Notes under the pieces: model-generated
The model's input: only the letters and a program-made list of their open reading frames with translations
Databases searched by the model: none
What the model was told of the DNA's origin: nothing
Made by a program: the position numbers and the translations under genes
Assembly: GCA_018368455.1 (NCBI GenBank)
Contig: JAGZEG010000004.1
Span: forward strand, 1 to 64,000
From: Coriobacteriia bacterium
GTDB taxonomy: Bacteria > Actinomycetota > Coriobacteriia > Coriobacteriales > UMGS124
Length of the DNA stretch: 64,000 nt
Direction: 5' to 3'
In this document: piece after piece, positions 11,873 to 20,348 of the stretch
How the letters are laid out: every line of letters starts with the position of its first letter
Numbering within the stretch: the stretch's first letter is position 1

Positions 11873-13066
11873 TTATTTGTTCTCGCTTGCCGGCGGCTGG
11901 TACGTTAGTACGCGCTGTGCCTCGTCGTCGGTGAGATCGTAGCCGTAGAACTCATGGAAGAAGTCCTTGACCTCGGCCACCATGTCCAGGTCTTCAAAGA
12001 GGTCGGGGTGCAGATCCTTCGCGATCTGCTCCATGAGCAGGAAACAGTCGGAGCAGTAGTCGGTCGGGCCGAGGCCGTGCAGGTTGACGAAGACGTTGCC
12101 ATCCTGGACCGCCTTGATCGGCGCGAAGTTAGGATCCTCGGTGACGAGCTCCTTGTTGTCGACGCGCCCCATGACAATGTGGGAGGGATTCCACTGGATG
12201 ATTTGCTCCATCGTGACATCGACCATCGTCTGGTCGAGATCCTTCGTCACGAGGTCACCGCCTGCCATGTCTACGAGCCAACGCGTGTTGGAGACGCCGC
12301 CGTGTGCCGTCGTGGCTTCCGGGCCGCGGACGTAGTAGACGGTTGGCAGATCTTCTTTGGCGATCTTGGATGTCTTGCTTGTGATGAGCTCGGCGCGCTT
12401 GTCCACCCAGTCGCACCAGCGCTTGGCACGCTCGATGGCTTCGCCGCCAAAGACCTCGGCCACGCCGGTGATCTCGTGCTTCTTGAACGTGAGGAACTGC
12501 TCCCAGTTCTGCACGCCGCTGTTGGCGACCTGCGTCGTGAAGACGGGGATGCCTAGGTCCTTGATCTTTTCGATCGTGTCGGGATAGGAGTCCCAAAAGA
12601 ATACGACGTCGACGCCGGCGCTCGAGAGCTCTTCGAGGTTGGGCTCCTGCGCATTCTCAACGGCGGGAACGTTGGCATACGCAGGGCAAACGACCTTGGA
12701 CCAGCCTGACTGGCCGTTCTTGTTGCCGGTGAGGGCGACTTGGTCCCACGCGCCGAGCATGATGACGGACTCAAAGCTCGGGTGCACCATGACGGCGGCG
12801 TGCTTGATGTCGACCGGCAACTCGACGTCGATGCCGGCGAGGTCGTTAACGACGTGGGTGCCGCCCGCCTGCCCGTCTTGGGCATTCGAGCCTGTGGGCG
12901 CGTCCTTGGCGTCGGACGTCGAGTCTGCGGCCACGGCGAGGGCGGGGACGACGAGGGCCGCGCCTCCGAGAGCGGCGATGCCTCCGACGAAGTTTCGCCG
13001 GCTGAGCTGGTGGCGCTGCGTGTGGCTGGCGTTGACGTGGCCGTTTTGGCTGTGCTGATTGTGCAT
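11873..13066 (-). CDS. TAT-exported ABC-type iron/corrinoid (BtuF/FhuD-like) binding protein
   Basis: 397 aa. TAT signal QLSRRNFVGGIAALGG (about residues 20-35) with Ala-rich cleavage region. It is followed by a Peripla_BP_2 fold: helix-bridged lobes beginning at DLAGIDVELP, the NLEELSSAGVDVVFFWDSYP segment, and a C-terminal lobe. These domains bind cobalamin, haem or ferric siderophores for an ABC importer. Oddities: a CxxC motif in TDYCSDCFLL near the C-terminus, and no permease or ATPase gene nearby, so it must use a distant importer or act as a carrier. The start at 13066 follows AAGGGGGATT. Its leader has two hairpins, one directly next to the ribosome site. It heads the cluster with the DUF364 gene. 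The ligand is not determinable from sequence. Confidence 0.82.
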   Translation of the reverse strand: MHNQHSQNGHVNASHTQRHQLSRRNFVGGIAALGGAALVVPALAVAADSTSDAKDAPTGSNAQDGQAGGTHVVNDLAGIDVELPVDIKHAAVMVHPSFESVIMLGAWDQVALTGNKNGQSGWSKVVCPAYANVPAVENAQEPNLEELSSAGVDVVFFWDSYPDTIEKIKDLGIPVFTTQVANSGVQNWEQFLTFKKHEITGVAEVFGGEAIERAKRWCDWVDKRAELITSKTSKIAKEDLPTVYYVRGPEATTAHGGVSNTRWLVDMAGGDLVTKDLDQTMVDVTMEQIIQWNPSHIVMGRVDNKELVTEDPNFAPIKAVQDGNVFVNLHGLGPTDYCSDCFLLMEQIAKDLHPDLFEDLDMVAEVKDFFHEFYGYDLTDDEAQRVLTYQPPASENK

Positions 13067-13079
13067 GCGAATCCCCCTT

Positions 13080-13131
13080 GGACGAGGTGCTCGTCCGGCG
13101 GTTGTTTGCGGTCCCCAGAGCGAACGCCGCC
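13080..13131 (-). promoter_or_regulatory. Two leader hairpins before the binding-protein start
   Basis: On the mRNA (minus strand), an imperfect stem-loop at 13131-13097 (GGCGGCGTTCGC with GCAAACAACCGCC) is followed at once by a perfect GGACGAG-CAC-CTCGTCC hairpin (13096-13080). The latter abuts the AAGGGGG ribosome site. The arrangement could allow translational control, but it does not match a riboswitch class I know. Confidence 0.4.
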
Positions 13132-13315
13132 GGTCATGACGCCCTGCAGTATACGACTTCTTGTGAGAACAGATATACCTTTTGGGAGAAAAGCGACCAA
13201 TGGGCCAGTGCGGACTCGGTAGCAACTCTTTTGATGGCAGCGGTCAAGTTCTGGTGGCTCGGGAGGGACTCCGGTGGCTCCCGAGGCCTCTCTTTGTCGA
13301 GCCGGTGTCGTTTGG

Positions 13316-13455
13316 CGGGCAAGAATCGAGCTCGTGAACTATCCCCTTGTAGGAGGCGTCGCTGGCGACAGCGTTTCCCCAGGTAGCGCATTCGGGTGCG
13401 GGGCGATGGGCCTTTGCGGGCGCAGCGGGGGCGTGCACGAGCTCGCTTTCTGGCC
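13316..13455 (+). repeat. 140-bp dispersed element, copy B
   Basis: Shares blocks with copy A (10071-10210) in the same order and spacing: AGAATCGAGCTCGTGAAC at the left, TTTCCCCAGGTAGC, TTCGGGTGCGGGG, and CACGAGCTCG...TTTCTGGCC at the right. The left end (GGGCAAGAATCGAGCTCGTG) and the reverse complement of the right end (GGCCAGAAAGCGAGCTCGTG) form imperfect terminal inverted repeats. MITE- or REP-like; it has no coding capacity. Confidence 0.65.
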
Positions 13456-13601
13456 GCGAATCGCGTCGGGATTGACGAAGCGCATGAGGATGTCGAGGGG
13501 CGCGGTGGTCGGCAGTCCCGGCTCCTGCCGGCTCACCGTCACCTCGCCCCTCGAAAGGGTCCTGCTTATGCTGTATATGCTGGCAGCTTGTCGACGTCCG
13601 T

Positions 13602-15431
13602 CTAGAAGCTCTGCGCGATGTGTTCGGCGGCAATGCGGCCGCTGTTGAGAGCCGTCATGATGCTGTAGCCGCCGGAATACAGCTTGGACATGATGTTGCC
13701 GCCTTCGCAAACCTCGCCCACGGCGTAGAGGTTTTCGACAGGTTCACCCGCCGACGTGACCGGCTGGCAGCTCTCGTTGACCTGCAGACCCACAAGACCG
13801 CCGATAACGCACGGAACGATCTCGCCAGCGTAGAACGGTGCCGTGCGCACGGGATACATGCTCTCGGCTGGCGTGCCAAAGACGCTGTCGGCGCCTGCCT
13901 CGCTGTCGGCGTTGTACGTCTCTACGGTTGCGACGAGTGCGTCGGCGTCGATGTCGCATACTTCGGCAAGCTCCTCGAGCGTGTCGGCACGCTTGACGTT
14001 GCCTGCCTCGACCCACTGCTCGAACGTTTCGGCGTTCTCGCTGTCGGCGTCAATGATCGCGAAGAGGTGGCCGTTCGGTGCCTGTGCGATGTTGTATGCG
14101 AACTCGAACTCGTCGCCCGACTCGTCGCCCACACGCTTGCCCAGCTCGTTAACGATGACGGCATGCCGGCCACGATATGCGTTGTTCAGCGAGCTGAAGA
14201 TTCCGTTGCGCGCGTCCGTGCCGAAGTAGAGCAGGGCGCCCTCACCGCAGTGTGGGATGTCGAGGTCGGCGGTCATCGCAAAGGCATCGCCCGTAGAGCC
14301 TGCGGTGCACCAGGGGATGTAGCTTGGGATGAGCTCCCCGTTGATCTCCTTCATCGCATCGGCGTTCTGAACGAAGCCGCCGCAGGCGAGCACGGTCTTC
14401 TTTGCGTGCACGACGTAGGAGGCGTCGCCTTCCTTCACACGGACGCCCGCAACGGCGCTGCCGTCCATGACGAGCTCGGTCGCGGCCGCTCCGCAGCGGA
14501 TCTCGACGCCAAGCTGGCGCAGCTTTGTCTCGAGGAAGTCCGCCAGCGCATGGCCGCCCTCGTTTGTGAGGGCACGCGTCGAGCCGTCGGGCTGGCGCAG
14601 CTGGATGTGGCCGGACGCACCGACCGTCTGGTAGCTGTGACCGGAGCGGCTCTGCACGCCGCCGGTGCTCGTCGTGAACGGGCCGCCGAACTCGACGAAT
14701 TTCTGCACGGTGTCGACGCTCTTCGAGGCGATGGCCAGGGCGAGCGGCTCGTTGACGCCCCAGGAGTTGCGAACGCGCAGCAGATCGACGAGGTCCTCTG
14801 CCGTGCTGTGGCAGCCCGAGACGTCGCTTGCCCTCAGCCCGTCGATGACGGATGTGCTGCCACCTGCCAGCGCCGTCGAGCCACCGGCGAAGTCAAGCTT
14901 CTCGAGCACGAGCACGTTGAGGTCGTTCTTAACGCCGTCAAACTCGGGGCAGACGAGCTGGAGCGCGCACGTCATGCCGGCGCCACCCGCGCCGACGATG
15001 ACGACATCGACGTCCTCGTCGGCGCGTTTGACGGAAGCGGTCGGGGCCTCGACGTCAAATTGGTCTGCCAGCCCGAGCCCCTCGAGTGCCTCGCGGACGG
15101 CTGACAGGATGGCGAGTGAGGTGAGCGTGGCGCCGGACACGGTGTCGACGTTGGTGGACTGTGCTTCGACGATGCGGGCGGGCATGAGCTGGATGGCGGT
15201 TTGGCCGGGGCCGCGCGACTCGATGTTGTCGCCGCACAGGATGGCAGAGATTGCTCCGTTCTCGACGACGACAGCTACGGGCACGTCGCCTTTTGCGCCA
15301 ATGCCGGTGCCGAAGCCAACTTGAACGCCCGCACCCGCCTCGCTTGCCAGCGCAGGCAGGGCGGCGAATGCGGAAGCGGCCAGGCCAGTTGCGGCAAGGC
15401 CGGAGATGAGCGTGCGGCGGGTCAGTTCCAT
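13602..15431 (-). CDS. Exported FAD/FMN-dependent reductase (flavoprotein B)
   Basis: 609 aa. TAT signal TRRTLISGLAATG (residues 4-16), Ala-rich cleavage near 28-30. The FMN_bind domain (about 32-115) holds DTVSGAT with Thr102 as the predicted flavinylation site. The FAD_binding_2 domain starts with VVIVGAGGAG (143-152) and ends with YAVGEVCEGGNIMSKLYSGG, the usual C-terminal FAD contact. It belongs to the fumarate/urocanate/cinnamate reductase-like group, acting outside the membrane with an unknown acceptor. The start at 15431 follows AAGGAG with 7-nt spacing. Divergently transcribed from membrane LuxR regulator 1, about 214 nt away, which is the likely controller. There is no cytochrome domain and no terminator is obvious downstream. 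Confidence 0.87.
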   Translation of the reverse strand: MELTRRTLISGLAATGLAASAFAALPALASEAGAGVQVGFGTGIGAKGDVPVAVVVENGAISAILCGDNIESRGPGQTAIQLMPARIVEAQSTNVDTVSGATLTSLAILSAVREALEGLGLADQFDVEAPTASVKRADEDVDVVIVGAGGAGMTCALQLVCPEFDGVKNDLNVLVLEKLDFAGGSTALAGGSTSVIDGLRASDVSGCHSTAEDLVDLLRVRNSWGVNEPLALAIASKSVDTVQKFVEFGGPFTTSTGGVQSRSGHSYQTVGASGHIQLRQPDGSTRALTNEGGHALADFLETKLRQLGVEIRCGAAATELVMDGSAVAGVRVKEGDASYVVHAKKTVLACGGFVQNADAMKEINGELIPSYIPWCTAGSTGDAFAMTADLDIPHCGEGALLYFGTDARNGIFSSLNNAYRGRHAVIVNELGKRVGDESGDEFEFAYNIAQAPNGHLFAIIDADSENAETFEQWVEAGNVKRADTLEELAEVCDIDADALVATVETYNADSEAGADSVFGTPAESMYPVRTAPFYAGEIVPCVIGGLVGLQVNESCQPVTSAGEPVENLYAVGEVCEGGNIMSKLYSGGYSIMTALNSGRIAAEHIAQSF

Positions 15432-15488
15432 TGTTGTTTCTCCTTGAGGTAGTGAGACCGGTCGATTTTCTGGTGGCCTCGTTTGACA

Positions 15489-15530
15489 CGTGCTCGGAGC
15501 ACCTCGGATCGCCCTGCGGGGCGTGCTCGG
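15489..15530. promoter_or_regulatory. Candidate operator between flavoprotein B and regulator 1
   Basis: CGTGCTCGG occurs at 15489-15497 and 15522-15530, 33 bp (about three helical turns) apart. The first copy is part of the perfect palindrome GTGCT-CGG-AGCAC (15490-15502). It lies in the divergent promoter region. It is unlike the GGTTACA sites of the other cassettes, as expected from the different recognition helix of regulator 1. Confidence 0.35.
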
Positions 15531-15645
15531 CGCTGTCTCTGTGATACGATGAATCCCGGCTCGTCGCTGTCCGCTGAAACGGGCATTTCTATCGGCCTGT
15601 CGTGTCCTACGAAACGTTCGACAGCCTTTACCTGGGAGAATGCCA

Positions 15646-17118
15646 ATGACAGCCATGCAAGATGTGCGAATGATTCCCGGCGAGCTACCGTTTCTTCTGG
15701 CATATGTGTGCTTGGGAGCGTGGACGGCCCTCGCTATCAACATGCAGGCCATTCTGGATCCCCTGGCGAAAGGCGCCGATTTCGGCCTGACGCTGTTGCT
15801 GGCGTGGATGTCAGGAAGGTTTGCTTGCGCTGCCCTGGTGTCCCTTCTTGGAGGACGGACGTTTTTGCGTTTCGATCGCGCCGTGCTACAGGGCGCGTCG
15901 CTTGCGTTCGTGGAGCTGGGGACGGTGATGCTGGCATGCGCCGCAAATGGGTGGCTCGGCTCGCCTGCCCTGACGTGGGTCGGGGCGGGTGTTGCCGGGG
16001 CGGGAATCGAGCTGGCAAACCTGCTGTGGCTTGAGCTTCTGTCGCGCGGGAGTTTTTCCTCGGCTCGGGTGGTCATCATCGCGGATGCAGGCTTCAAAGC
16101 GCTCGTCTCTACGATGGTTTTCGTGCCGCTCGGTATCGCACTTGCTGCGTGTCTTGTTCTGCCTGTCCTTGGGGCACTGTGTTACGTTCGCGTGCTACGT
16201 TCTCGTGGCCGCAGCGAGGAGACGGTCGTCGCAGCTGATGGGGCGCAGTATCGCCTTTCGTGGAGGACAGCAGTTCCCGTTGGGGTTGGCGTGGCGCTGC
16301 TGTACTTCGGTTCGCATGTCATGCAGGGTTTTCCGGTCGAGCCTGCACTCGGATCGATGCCCGCAGGTCTTGAGTTGTGGTCTGTCGTCGTCGGCCGGTG
16401 GGTCGCGCTTTTTGTGCTTGTGCTGCTGCTCACCTGGGCTGACGAGATGCGCTTCGAGGTGCTCTTTTCTGGGGCAGCTCTCGTTGCGATCGGTGGCTTT
16501 CTCGGCATTCTGTCCGATGCGATGCCTCAGGGCTACGCTGTGTTTTGCGCACTCACGATGGCGGCATGCGTTGTGGCAGGCAAGGCGTTCGATCTCGTCA
16601 TGGTGTCGGTTTCTGGTCACGCCAACGTGCCAGCCTTGCGCGTACTCGCGTTGGGAGAGGCTGTTGTCAGCGCCAGTCACCTGCTCAGTATCGTTGCAGC
16701 AATGGTTCTGGCTGATGTCTTGACGGGTGCCGATGCGGCTGGAACGCTCCATATCGTATGCGTGGCGTGCGTTGCACTTCTGGCGGTTTCGGGTATGTGG
16801 CTGCTGCGCGATCGCGTCATCAACGCGTTTCTGTGGGAGCGCGGGGGCGCCGAGGCGGGTGAGGATACCGGCGTGGATGGATGTCGGAGCGTTGCGGAGA
16901 GCGGTTCGCGCGCTGTGGAGCGCTTGGCGCAAGAGCACGGCCTGTCTGGGCGGGAGACGGAGGTGGCAGCCCTTCTTCTGGCGGGTCGGAGCATCCCGTA
17001 TGTCGCGGACGAGCTGAGCGTGAGCGAGTCGACGGCCAAAACGTATGTTGGCCGCATCTATCGAAAGTGCGATGTCCACAGCCGGCAGGACTTCATTACG
17101 CTGGCGCATTGCGGGTAG
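15646..17118 (+). CDS. Membrane LuxR-family regulator 1
   Basis: 490 aa. Residues 1 to about 395 form roughly ten to twelve hydrophobic membrane helices. The C-terminal 60 residues are a GerE/LuxR DNA-binding domain: LSGRETEVAALLLAGRSIPY, then the recognition helix STAKTYVGRIYRK. There is no receiver or known ligand domain, so the membrane part is the presumed sensor. Proteins of this architecture control substrate-induced reductases in Eggerthella (established for the class, not for this gene). I chose 15646 because GGGAGA lies 6 nt upstream; the ATG at 15640 would abut the ribosome site. Divergent from flavoprotein B, its likely target. A terminator shared with the convergent PurF-like gene follows. 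Confidence 0.88.
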   Translation: MTAMQDVRMIPGELPFLLAYVCLGAWTALAINMQAILDPLAKGADFGLTLLLAWMSGRFACAALVSLLGGRTFLRFDRAVLQGASLAFVELGTVMLACAANGWLGSPALTWVGAGVAGAGIELANLLWLELLSRGSFSSARVVIIADAGFKALVSTMVFVPLGIALAACLVLPVLGALCYVRVLRSRGRSEETVVAADGAQYRLSWRTAVPVGVGVALLYFGSHVMQGFPVEPALGSMPAGLELWSVVVGRWVALFVLVLLLTWADEMRFEVLFSGAALVAIGGFLGILSDAMPQGYAVFCALTMAACVVAGKAFDLVMVSVSGHANVPALRVLALGEAVVSASHLLSIVAAMVLADVLTGADAAGTLHIVCVACVALLAVSGMWLLRDRVINAFLWERGGAEAGEDTGVDGCRSVAESGSRAVERLAQEHGLSGRETEVAALLLAGRSIPYVADELSVSESTAKTYVGRIYRKCDVHSRQDFITLAHCG

Positions 17119-17136
17119 AGGGCGGCGCCAAGACGT

Positions 17137-17182
17137 GAAAGGGGCCGCGCCAGAGCTGATGTGCTCGAACGCGGCTCCTTTC
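17137..17182. terminator. Bidirectional terminator between regulator 1 and the PurF-like gene
   Basis: GAAAGGGGCCGCG (17137-17149) pairs with CGCGGCTCCTTTC (17170-17182), 12 of 13 bp, between convergent genes. Confidence 0.65.
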
Positions 17183-17212
17183 GTGAGGATATGCTGGGTG
17201 CGCGGGGACTTC

Positions 17213-18637
17213 CTACTCCCGCCCGGTCCAGCAGTACGTGCAGACCCTCTCGCGGTCGATGCCGATGGCCTCGAGCATGCCGTCGAGCGACTGGTAGCTC
17301 AGCGAGTCGAAGCCCATCTGCTCGCAGATCGTCTTGAGCAGGCACTGGCCGCGCTCCGTGCGGGCGTCGGCGTACTCGTCGAGGTGCTGCTGGCCCCCGT
17401 CGCCCTCGAGCTGCTGCACGACCCGGCGCGCGATGAGGTCCATGTCGGACTTGCCGCTCGAGAAGCTCAGGTACTTGCAGCTGAACATGATGGGAGGGCA
17501 CGCCGAGCGCATGTGGACCTCGGCCGCGCCGGCCCCGTACAGGAAGTCGACCGTCTCGCGCAGCTGCGTGCCGCGCACGATGGAGTCGTCGACGAACAGC
17601 AGCTTCTTGCCGGCGATGAGCTCGGGCACGGGAATCTGCTTCATCTTGGCGACGTGGTTGCGAACCTCCTGGTTGGCGGGCATGAACGAGCGCGGCCACG
17701 TCGGCGTGTACTTGATGAACGGGCGGGCGAACGGCGCTCCGCACGCGTTGGCGTAGCCGATGCCGTGGGGCACGCCGGAGTCGGGCACGCCGGCGACGTA
17801 GTCCACCTGCGGCAGCACGCCGCGCTCGGCCTCGTCGCGCGCCATGATCTCGCCGTTGCGATAGCGCATGACCTCGACGTTGACGCCCTCGTAGTTCGAG
17901 TTGGGGTAGCCGTAGTACACCCACAGGAAGGCGCAGATGCGCATCTGGTCGCGTGCGGGCGAGAGCACCTCGCAGCCGTCTGGCGTGATGCGCACGATCT
18001 CGCCGGGGCCCAGCTCGCGCTCGGTCGTGTAGCCGAGCTTCTGGTAGGCGAACGACTCGAACGCCACGCAGCGGCCCTGCTCGTCGCGGCCCACGAGCAC
18101 GGGCAGGCGGCCCATCTTGTCGCGCGCTGCGATGATGGCCCCGTCGCGCGTCATGACGAGCAGCGTGAGCGAGCCGTCGATCTTGTCCTGCGCGTGCCTG
18201 ATGCCCTCGACGAGGTCGTCTTTCTGGCTGATGAGCGCGGCGATGAGCTCCGTGGAGTTCACGTCGCCCGAGCTCATGGCGTTGAACTGGCTCTGTCCCG
18301 ACGCAAGGCACTCCGCGACGAGCTGCTCGGCGTTGTTGATGGCGTCCACGGTCGTGAGCGCATACGTGCCGTGTTTTGAGCGGATGAGCAGCGGCTGGGG
18401 ATCCTTGTCGCTGATGCAGCCGATGGCGCTTGTGCCGTGGAACTTCGCGATATCGTCCTCGAAGCGCGTGCGGAACGGCGCATTCTCGATGGAGTGGATC
18501 TGACGCTGGAAGCCGGCCGCCTGGTCGAGCACGATCATGCCCGCGCGGCGCGTGCCCAGGTGCGAGTGGTAGTCAACTCCGAAGAACTCGTCGAGCACCA
18601 CGTCCTTGCGCGATGACACGCCAAAGAAGCCGCCCAC
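17213..18637 (-). CDS. PurF-like amidophosphoribosyltransferase homologue lacking the nucleophilic cysteine
   Basis: 474 aa, full length for glutamine PRPP amidotransferases. The C-terminal phosphoribosyltransferase domain is intact with the PRPP loop LLFVDDSIVRGTQ (about 349-361) and SACPPIMFSCKYL. The N-terminal Ntn glutaminase domain begins MGGFFGVSS where active PurF begins MCG with Cys as nucleophile, so glutamine hydrolysis by the usual mechanism is ruled out. Family knowledge: such MGGFFGV paralogues exist in Clostridia and Coriobacteriia alongside a normal PurF; their role is not settled. They may use free ammonia or be regulatory. GTG start at 18637 with GAGAGGGGG upstream. Monocistronic and convergent with regulator 1; no purine genes adjoin it. 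Confidence 0.82.
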   Translation of the reverse strand: MGGFFGVSSRKDVVLDEFFGVDYHSHLGTRRAGMIVLDQAAGFQRQIHSIENAPFRTRFEDDIAKFHGTSAIGCISDKDPQPLLIRSKHGTYALTTVDAINNAEQLVAECLASGQSQFNAMSSGDVNSTELIAALISQKDDLVEGIRHAQDKIDGSLTLLVMTRDGAIIAARDKMGRLPVLVGRDEQGRCVAFESFAYQKLGYTTERELGPGEIVRITPDGCEVLSPARDQMRICAFLWVYYGYPNSNYEGVNVEVMRYRNGEIMARDEAERGVLPQVDYVAGVPDSGVPHGIGYANACGAPFARPFIKYTPTWPRSFMPANQEVRNHVAKMKQIPVPELIAGKKLLFVDDSIVRGTQLRETVDFLYGAGAAEVHMRSACPPIMFSCKYLSFSSGKSDMDLIARRVVQQLEGDGGQQHLDEYADARTERGQCLLKTICEQMGFDSLSYQSLDGMLEAIGIDRERVCTYCWTGRE

Positions 18638-19118
18638 AGACGCCCCCTCTCATCCGACCCGTACGGACCCCTTTGCCGAGGTTCTCGCGGGTGTGCCTCT
18701 CCTCCCGATGCGCCGGGTGAGCGAGCGCGGCTCGCCGGCACGTGAGCCGAGGAGCCGGCGACGCCACGGCGCTGCCTTGAACGAAGCATACAGGATAGCG
18801 GCTCGCAGGTGGGGGTACAGGTGGCCACGGACAAGAGCGATAGGCGCGCCACACCATTACCATTAAGATAAGGATAGTGGTGAACTAAACGGTTAAAGTT
18901 TTCTCATACGCCGAGGTGGGGCATATCGTTTTACATTGTTGACTGTCAACCGTCGTTAACGACTTTGGGATAAGGATCATGCCGACCGTATGTGTCACTC
19001 GATGCTTTGTTTTTGAGAGCGCTTCGGCCTGATAGAATCGAAAGTCTTGTTGTCTTGCATGTTTTCTGGCCGTGTGCCCGCTGCATTTTGTTGCCGTTCG
19101 ACGTACTGGGGGATTGCC
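18638..19118. other. 481-nt non-coding gap with palindromes
   Basis: Divergent region between the PurF-like and cell-wall hydrolase genes. No gene is seen. It turns AT-richer after about 18850 and holds an imperfect CACCATTACC/GGATAGTGGTG inverted repeat near 18850-18883, the twin palindromes at 18938-18963, and a TAGAAT box near 19034 that could be a -10. Confidence 0.5.
18938..18963. promoter_or_regulatory. Two adjacent perfect palindromes
   Basis: GTTGACTGTCAAC (18938-18950) is followed one base later by GTCGTTAACGAC (18952-18963). The first contains a TTGACT -35-like box. They are probably operator sites for one of the divergent genes; the regulator is unknown. Confidence 0.4.
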
Positions 19119-20315
19119 ATGTTTACATCCGCCCCTCATCCCATAGCCGAGGCACCCGCTGCCCCACGTTCTCTGTCGAGGAGGCGTGCCCTTCTTCTGT
19201 TTGGCGCCGCCCCCCTCGTGGCGGCGGGCGTCGTGCACCGGCTAGTCTCGCCGCTTGACTCGGGTGCTCGCGTCGCGGTTGCAGAGGAGGCTACGGCTGC
19301 AGCGCTCTCGTCAGCCCAGGAACGCTACGCGCAGGTGCAGGCCCAGATCGACGACCTTGCGTGGCAGCAGCAACAGCTCAGCATCGAGCTGGATGCCACG
19401 CTCAGCGCTATCGAGGTAAAGCGCGGGGAGATCGACCAGACGACGGCTGACATTGACGTCACGCAGGGCGAGCTCCAGACGTGTCAGGACGAGCTGGCCG
19501 TTTACGTTGAGAACGGCTATAAGTACGGTGACGCCACAGCCCTGGACGTGCTGTTGTCGTCCAGGACGTTCGAGGAACTTTCGACGAACATCTTCTACCT
19601 TGCGAAGATTAACGACGCTGAGGTCGAGCTCATCAACCGGACGCGCGAAGTCAAGCGGCAGCTCGAGGAACAGCAGGCGGCGCTCGAGGCCCAATATGCC
19701 GAGCTTGACGGCCTGCGCCAGGAGCAGGAGGCGCAGCTCGCCGACATGGAGGCGCGCCAGAACGACGCTTACGTGCTGTTGAGCGGCCTTGATGCCGAAG
19801 TGCAGGCGCTGACGGAGCAGTACAACCAGGAGCTTATCGCCCAGGCTCAGGCAGCTGCGGAGGCGCAAGCCGCCGCTGAGGCGGCAGCCGCCGCAGCGGC
19901 GGGCTCGGGCGGCGGGAGCAGCGTCGTCACGGGATCGGGCTCGGCGAGCGCCGTCGTCAATGCGTGCTACGCGACGCCCTCGCCGGGGGCGGGCTACTGC
20001 GCGGCATGGGTGACGAACGTGTTCCTCAACGCGGGCATCGGCGGCTTTTACGGTGATGCGTGCGACATGTATGCGTCGTGGTGCTACAGCTCGGATCGTG
20101 GCTCGCTACAGCCGGGCATGATCGTGGCCGTCTCGTCGCACAGCCACACGGCCGCTGGCCAGGTGTACGGCCACATCGGCATCTACGTGGGCGGCGGCAC
20201 GCTCATGGACAACATCGGCAGCATTCGCAGCATCGACGTTGACAGCTGGATCTCGTACTACGGCGACACGGTGACGCCCCGCTGGGGCTGGCTCGGCGGC
20301 GTCGCGCTCGGGTAG
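19119..20315 (+). CDS. Secreted coiled-coil cell-wall hydrolase with C-terminal CHAP/NlpC-like domain
   Basis: 398 aa. Exported via SRRRALLLFGAAP (twin-arginine-like, about residues 20-32). A long coiled coil follows (about 60-260, many Glu, Gln and Leu heptads), then an Ala/Gly/Ser linker, then a cysteine amidase domain of about 107 residues. Catalytic pair by position: Cys294 in GAGYCAAWV and His352 in GHIGIYVGGG. The layout matches PcsB/CwlO-type peptidoglycan hydrolases, where the coiled coil blocks the catalytic domain until activated, classically by FtsEX; none is seen here. The start at 19119 follows TGGGGGA; an upstream ATG at 19047 lacks a ribosome site. Convergent with regulator 2, 33 nt apart. 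Confidence 0.85.
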   Translation: MFTSAPHPIAEAPAAPRSLSRRRALLLFGAAPLVAAGVVHRLVSPLDSGARVAVAEEATAAALSSAQERYAQVQAQIDDLAWQQQQLSIELDATLSAIEVKRGEIDQTTADIDVTQGELQTCQDELAVYVENGYKYGDATALDVLLSSRTFEELSTNIFYLAKINDAEVELINRTREVKRQLEEQQAALEAQYAELDGLRQEQEAQLADMEARQNDAYVLLSGLDAEVQALTEQYNQELIAQAQAAAEAQAAAEAAAAAAAGSGGGSSVVTGSGSASAVVNACYATPSPGAGYCAAWVTNVFLNAGIGGFYGDACDMYASWCYSSDRGSLQPGMIVAVSSHSHTAAGQVYGHIGIYVGGGTLMDNIGSIRSIDVDSWISYYGDTVTPRWGWLGGVALG

Positions 20316-20348
20316 GGGTGGGGCGGGCGTTCGTCAGCCGGCTCGGAC

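Larger units (their letters stand above)
13067..13601. other. 535-nt non-coding gap
   Basis: Between the binding-protein start and the flavoprotein B stop. It contains the leader hairpins (13080-13131), a short hairpin CTCGGGAG/CTCCCGAG (13258-13265 and 13278-13285), and copy B of the dispersed element (13316-13455). No credible gene is seen on either strand. Confidence 0.6.

Noticed and set aside
13067..13300. Cobalamin riboswitch upstream of the BtuF-like gene
   Set aside because: The conserved B12-box (GCCACTG) and core elements are not seen; only simple hairpins are present.
13620..15104. 494-codon open frame on the plus strand
   Set aside because: Antisense to flavoprotein B; no start signal and no family pattern.
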